Shown here one piece after another: positions 43,577 through 45,154 of a stretch of DNA of 45,154 bases. The DNA lies in NCBI GenBank assembly GCA_964414835.1, contig CAYPWY010000017.1, forward strand, positions 1-45,154, in the 5' to 3' direction. Numbering within the stretch: the first letter of the stretch is position 1; each line of letters opens with the position of its first letter. The notes beneath the pieces are model-generated. The model did no database searches. It worked only from the letters and a program-made list of their open reading frames with translations, and was not told the origin of the DNA. The position numbers were made by a program, and so were the translations under genes. This DNA comes from Eshraghiella sp964414835 (GTDB lineage: Bacteria; Bacillota; Clostridia; Lachnospirales; Lachnospiraceae).

Positions 43577-43774
43577 ATATTTACGCCCTCTTAACTTTCT
43601 TCTGCTCTTTAATGACATTTTGCTTATACTGCTTTATATTATACTGAAAATATAACATTCTTTCATATAATTAGCAATGCTTTAAAAACATTTCTCTCCA
43701 TTGTTCCGAATTATTTACTCATTTGGAAATACTTACTTGTAGTAATCATTGTAACTTTCTGTTAGCATACTGTT

Positions 43775-43791
43775 TGTAACAATTTTGTAAC
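43775..43791 (+). promoter_or_regulatory. WalR-type box upstream of the CAP-domain gene
   Basis: TGTAAC-N5-TGTAAC (43775-43780, 43786-43791) fits the WalR (YycF) consensus TGTWAH-N5-TGTWAH exactly. Another TGTAAC is at 43750-43755. WalRK controls wall hydrolases and exported wall proteins in Firmicutes, which fits the downstream gene. The remainder of 43577-43774 shows nothing clear. Confidence 0.6.
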
Positions 43792-43832
43792 ATTTTAAAA
43801 TACAAATGACACATTTTAAGGAGGTAACAACT

Positions 43833-44690
43833 ATGAAAAAACCATTATTTGCAGCAGCATTGATTTCAGCATTGGTGGCATGCAGTGTACCCGCCAAATC
43901 CTATGGGTCAGATGTACAGCCGCAGGAAAAAGAAACAAATACAATATATACCGTATTCGTAGGCCGTAAGATTGAATGCTTTCAGCAGGCCATAAAAGGT
44001 ATTTGTGAATATCTGGAAAACAACGATATTTTATTCACTGAAATTTCATGCACACCTCAGAAGCCTGATAATCAGTCACCTGAGCCGGATGACAATGAAA
44101 TTAATGATACGACACAACCTGATAATCAGAATCCTGAAACTCCGTCACAGCCGGATAATCAGAATCCTGAAATTCCGTCACAGCCGGATAACCAGAGCCC
44201 AGTAACTCCGTCACAGCCGGATAATCAGAACCCGGAAATTCCGTCACAGCCGGAAACTCCTGCTGCCCCAACGATTCCTGTACAGCCGGATACCTCTGTA
44301 TCAGAAACTAATGTACACCCTTACGTAATTGAGATTCTGAATCTGGTCAATGCGGAAAGAGTTAAAGCCGGGCTTGACGAACTCAAACTTGATATGGATG
44401 TTACAGCAGCGGCAAATGTCCGCGCCAAAGAAATCAAACAGCTTTTTTCCCATTCAAGACCTAACGGAACAAGCTTCAGCACTGCCTTGACAGAGCAGGG
44501 AATATCATACAGAAGCTGCGGTGAAAATATCGCTTGGGGACAAAAATCACCTGAGCAGGTAGTCACCGCTTGGATGAACAGTGAGGGACACCGCGCAAAT
44601 ATTCTGAATAAGAATTTTAAAAATATCGGAATAGGCTATTATCAGGACGAAAAAGGTGTAAATCACTGGGTACAGTTATTTACAAACTAA
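43833..44690 (+). CDS. Exported CAP/SCP-domain protein with Pro-rich repeat linker (YkwD-like)
   Basis: 285 residues. The signal peptide ends in LVAC (Cys17), a possible lipobox. A short N-terminal region is followed by an Asp/Asn/Gln/Pro-rich linker with four 11-residue repeats (PDNQNPEIPSQ type), then a CAP domain (~165-285): HPYVIEILNLVNAERVKAGLDELKLD, FSHSRPNGTSF, GENIAWGQKSPEQVVTAWMNSEGHRANILNKNFKNIGIGYY, with the conserved His and Glu. Bacterial YkwD-like CAP proteins are exported and often linked to cell-wall or spore functions, but their activity is unclear. ATG 43833 follows AAGGAGG. Confidence 0.9.
   Translation: MKKPLFAAALISALVACSVPAKSYGSDVQPQEKETNTIYTVFVGRKIECFQQAIKGICEYLENNDILFTEISCTPQKPDNQSPEPDDNEINDTTQPDNQNPETPSQPDNQNPEIPSQPDNQSPVTPSQPDNQNPEIPSQPETPAAPTIPVQPDTSVSETNVHPYVIEILNLVNAERVKAGLDELKLDMDVTAAANVRAKEIKQLFSHSRPNGTSFSTALTEQGISYRSCGENIAWGQKSPEQVVTAWMNSEGHRANILNKNFKNIGIGYYQDEKGVNHWVQLFTN
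44115..44246 (+). repeat. Four 33-bp in-frame repeats encoding the Pro-rich linker
   Basis: Units at 44115-44147, 44148-44180, 44181-44213 and 44214-44246, each coding QPDNQ-[NS]P-x-x-PS. They differ at few positions, so repeat number may vary between strains. Confidence 0.85.
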
Positions 44691-45036
44691 ATTTGTTCCA
44701 TAAAAACAATAAAGAACCTGCCCGTATGAATCCTCCCATGACTGCCTTGATTGCAAGATTGGCAACGGCAACGCAGTCATCGTGTATCAGCTTGTCCTGC
44801 ATCACCATCCGACCAAGCTGTTCCAGGATACCATCGCGGGATTTTACCGTCCGCGCCTCCCGATTTACATTCCACAAAACATCGCCGTTTGGAATTTCGG
44901 AAGCGGCTTCCGTAATGAGATACATCCCCTCGTACATATAGACCTTGTTCACCGTCTGCCTCCTGCCAAGGTCAAGCTCCTCTGTGAGATGGGTGTCGAT
45001 CCTCGGCCTTCCCCGCTTGCGTTTCTCCTGTTCCAT
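44680..45036 (-). CDS. GRPR-motif small protein, probably mobile-element derived and 3'-truncated
   Basis: 118 residues. Begins MEQEKRKRGRPRIDTHL, an AT-hook-like basic GRPR motif, followed by a conserved-looking mixed alpha/beta segment (VYMYEGMYLITEAASEIPNGDVLWNVNRE) and a helical part (DDCVAVANLAIKAVMGGF). The last ~14 residues (AGSLLFLWNKFSL) look unrelated and the stop lies inside the CAP gene's end, so the natural C-terminus is probably lost. AGGAGG is seven bases before the ATG. Codon use appears richer in G and C than the neighbours. I do not know the family's function; DNA binding is a guess. Confidence 0.65.
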   Translation of the reverse strand: MEQEKRKRGRPRIDTHLTEELDLGRRQTVNKVYMYEGMYLITEAASEIPNGDVLWNVNREARTVKSRDGILEQLGRMVMQDKLIHDDCVAVANLAIKAVMGGFIRAGSLLFLWNKFSL

Positions 45037-45053
45037 GACGGCACCTCCTTCTG

Positions 45054-45110
45054 TAAGTTCATATCTGAACTTATCAAAAGAATTATAACAGTTCATAACT
45101 GCACTGTCAA
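45054..45110 (-). promoter_or_regulatory. Strong promoter with two palindromes for the right-end gene
   Basis: TTGACA (45105-45110), 17-bp spacer, TATAAT (45082-45087) on the minus strand. CAGTT-N3-AACTG (45089-45101) lies in the spacer, and TAAGTTCA-N4-TGAACTTA (45054-45073) lies over the leader, with the shared core GTTCA/TGAAC. Likely repressor operators; the repressor may be outside the window. 45111-45154 adds only an AT-rich end. Confidence 0.7.
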
Positions 45111-45154
45111 CGGAATTTCAGAAATTTCTCGAAAAAATGTTTCGTTTCTGAACG

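Noticed and set aside
43750..43791. Pho box
   Set aside because: The 11-bp period also fits PhoP-type repeats, but the bases match the WalR consensus better and the target is a wall-type protein; not excluded fully.
44115..44246. Mobile repeat or CRISPR-like repeats
   Set aside because: The 33-bp units are adjacent, in frame and code a Pro-rich linker.

Overview
The window looks like a chromosomal segment of an anaerobic, low-GC Clostridia bacterium, most likely a Lachnospiraceae member. The basis is the rnfCDGEAB order followed by a NusG-II protein and a Gx transporter, spo0A, the ispH/rpsA pair next to cmk, an EFR1 ferrodoxin, RqcH, and near-consensus TTGACA-17-TATAAT promoters. Most genes lie on the minus strand. 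Assignments come from reading translated sequence and motifs; no database search was run.

Layout. 1-2,000: left edge with a partial secreted protein, a short foreign-looking remnant, and a MarR gene whose ABC exporter partner is cut off after its membrane domain. 2,000-6,600: rqcH, glgA, spo0A (with a 0A box) and tRNA-Leu(CAA). 6,600-13,550: a hypothetical protein behind a strongly structured leader, a NUDIX hydrolase, and a zapA - U32 peptidase - ftsW-like - pbp cell-division/wall operon from one strong promoter. 13,590-15,250: a BspA-like LRR lipoprotein split by a one-base frameshift. 15,257-22,838: ruvAB, Gx transporter, NusG-II protein and the six-gene Rnf complex. 22,983-24,083: a plus-strand DEDD exonuclease-like gene. 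24,321-32,389: cheR, rpsA, ispH, cmk, a BaiN-like flavoprotein, an RpiR regulator, a rhodanese-TtcA fusion, an S51 peptidase and a tiny Gly/Pro-rich membrane protein.

32,588-38,010 is the most interesting region. A five-gene operon (HcxA-like dehydrogenase, HisC-like aminotransferase, and a NitT/TauT-type ABC transporter: binding lipoprotein, ATPase, permease) starts at a perfect promoter. It is preceded by a short structured leader and an intrinsic terminator. A segment of the leader (CGAAGGTTA in RNA sense) can pair with the 3' arm of that terminator, so terminator and antiterminator are mutually exclusive. I could not match the aptamer-like part to a riboswitch class I know, so it is a candidate orphan riboswitch.

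38,139-41,249 holds three neighbouring exported proteins: two are recent tandem duplicates (lipoproteins), and the third is a putative NlpC/CHAP-like cysteine peptidase that appears to share a helical module with them. 41,523-44,690 has a TetR/EFR1 pair with a palindromic operator, an isochorismatase-family hydrolase, and a CAP-domain exported protein behind a WalR-type box. The right end (44,680-45,154) looks like the edge of a mobile element: a GRPR-motif protein with a strong promoter, two palindromes, and a likely truncated C-terminus running into the CAP gene.
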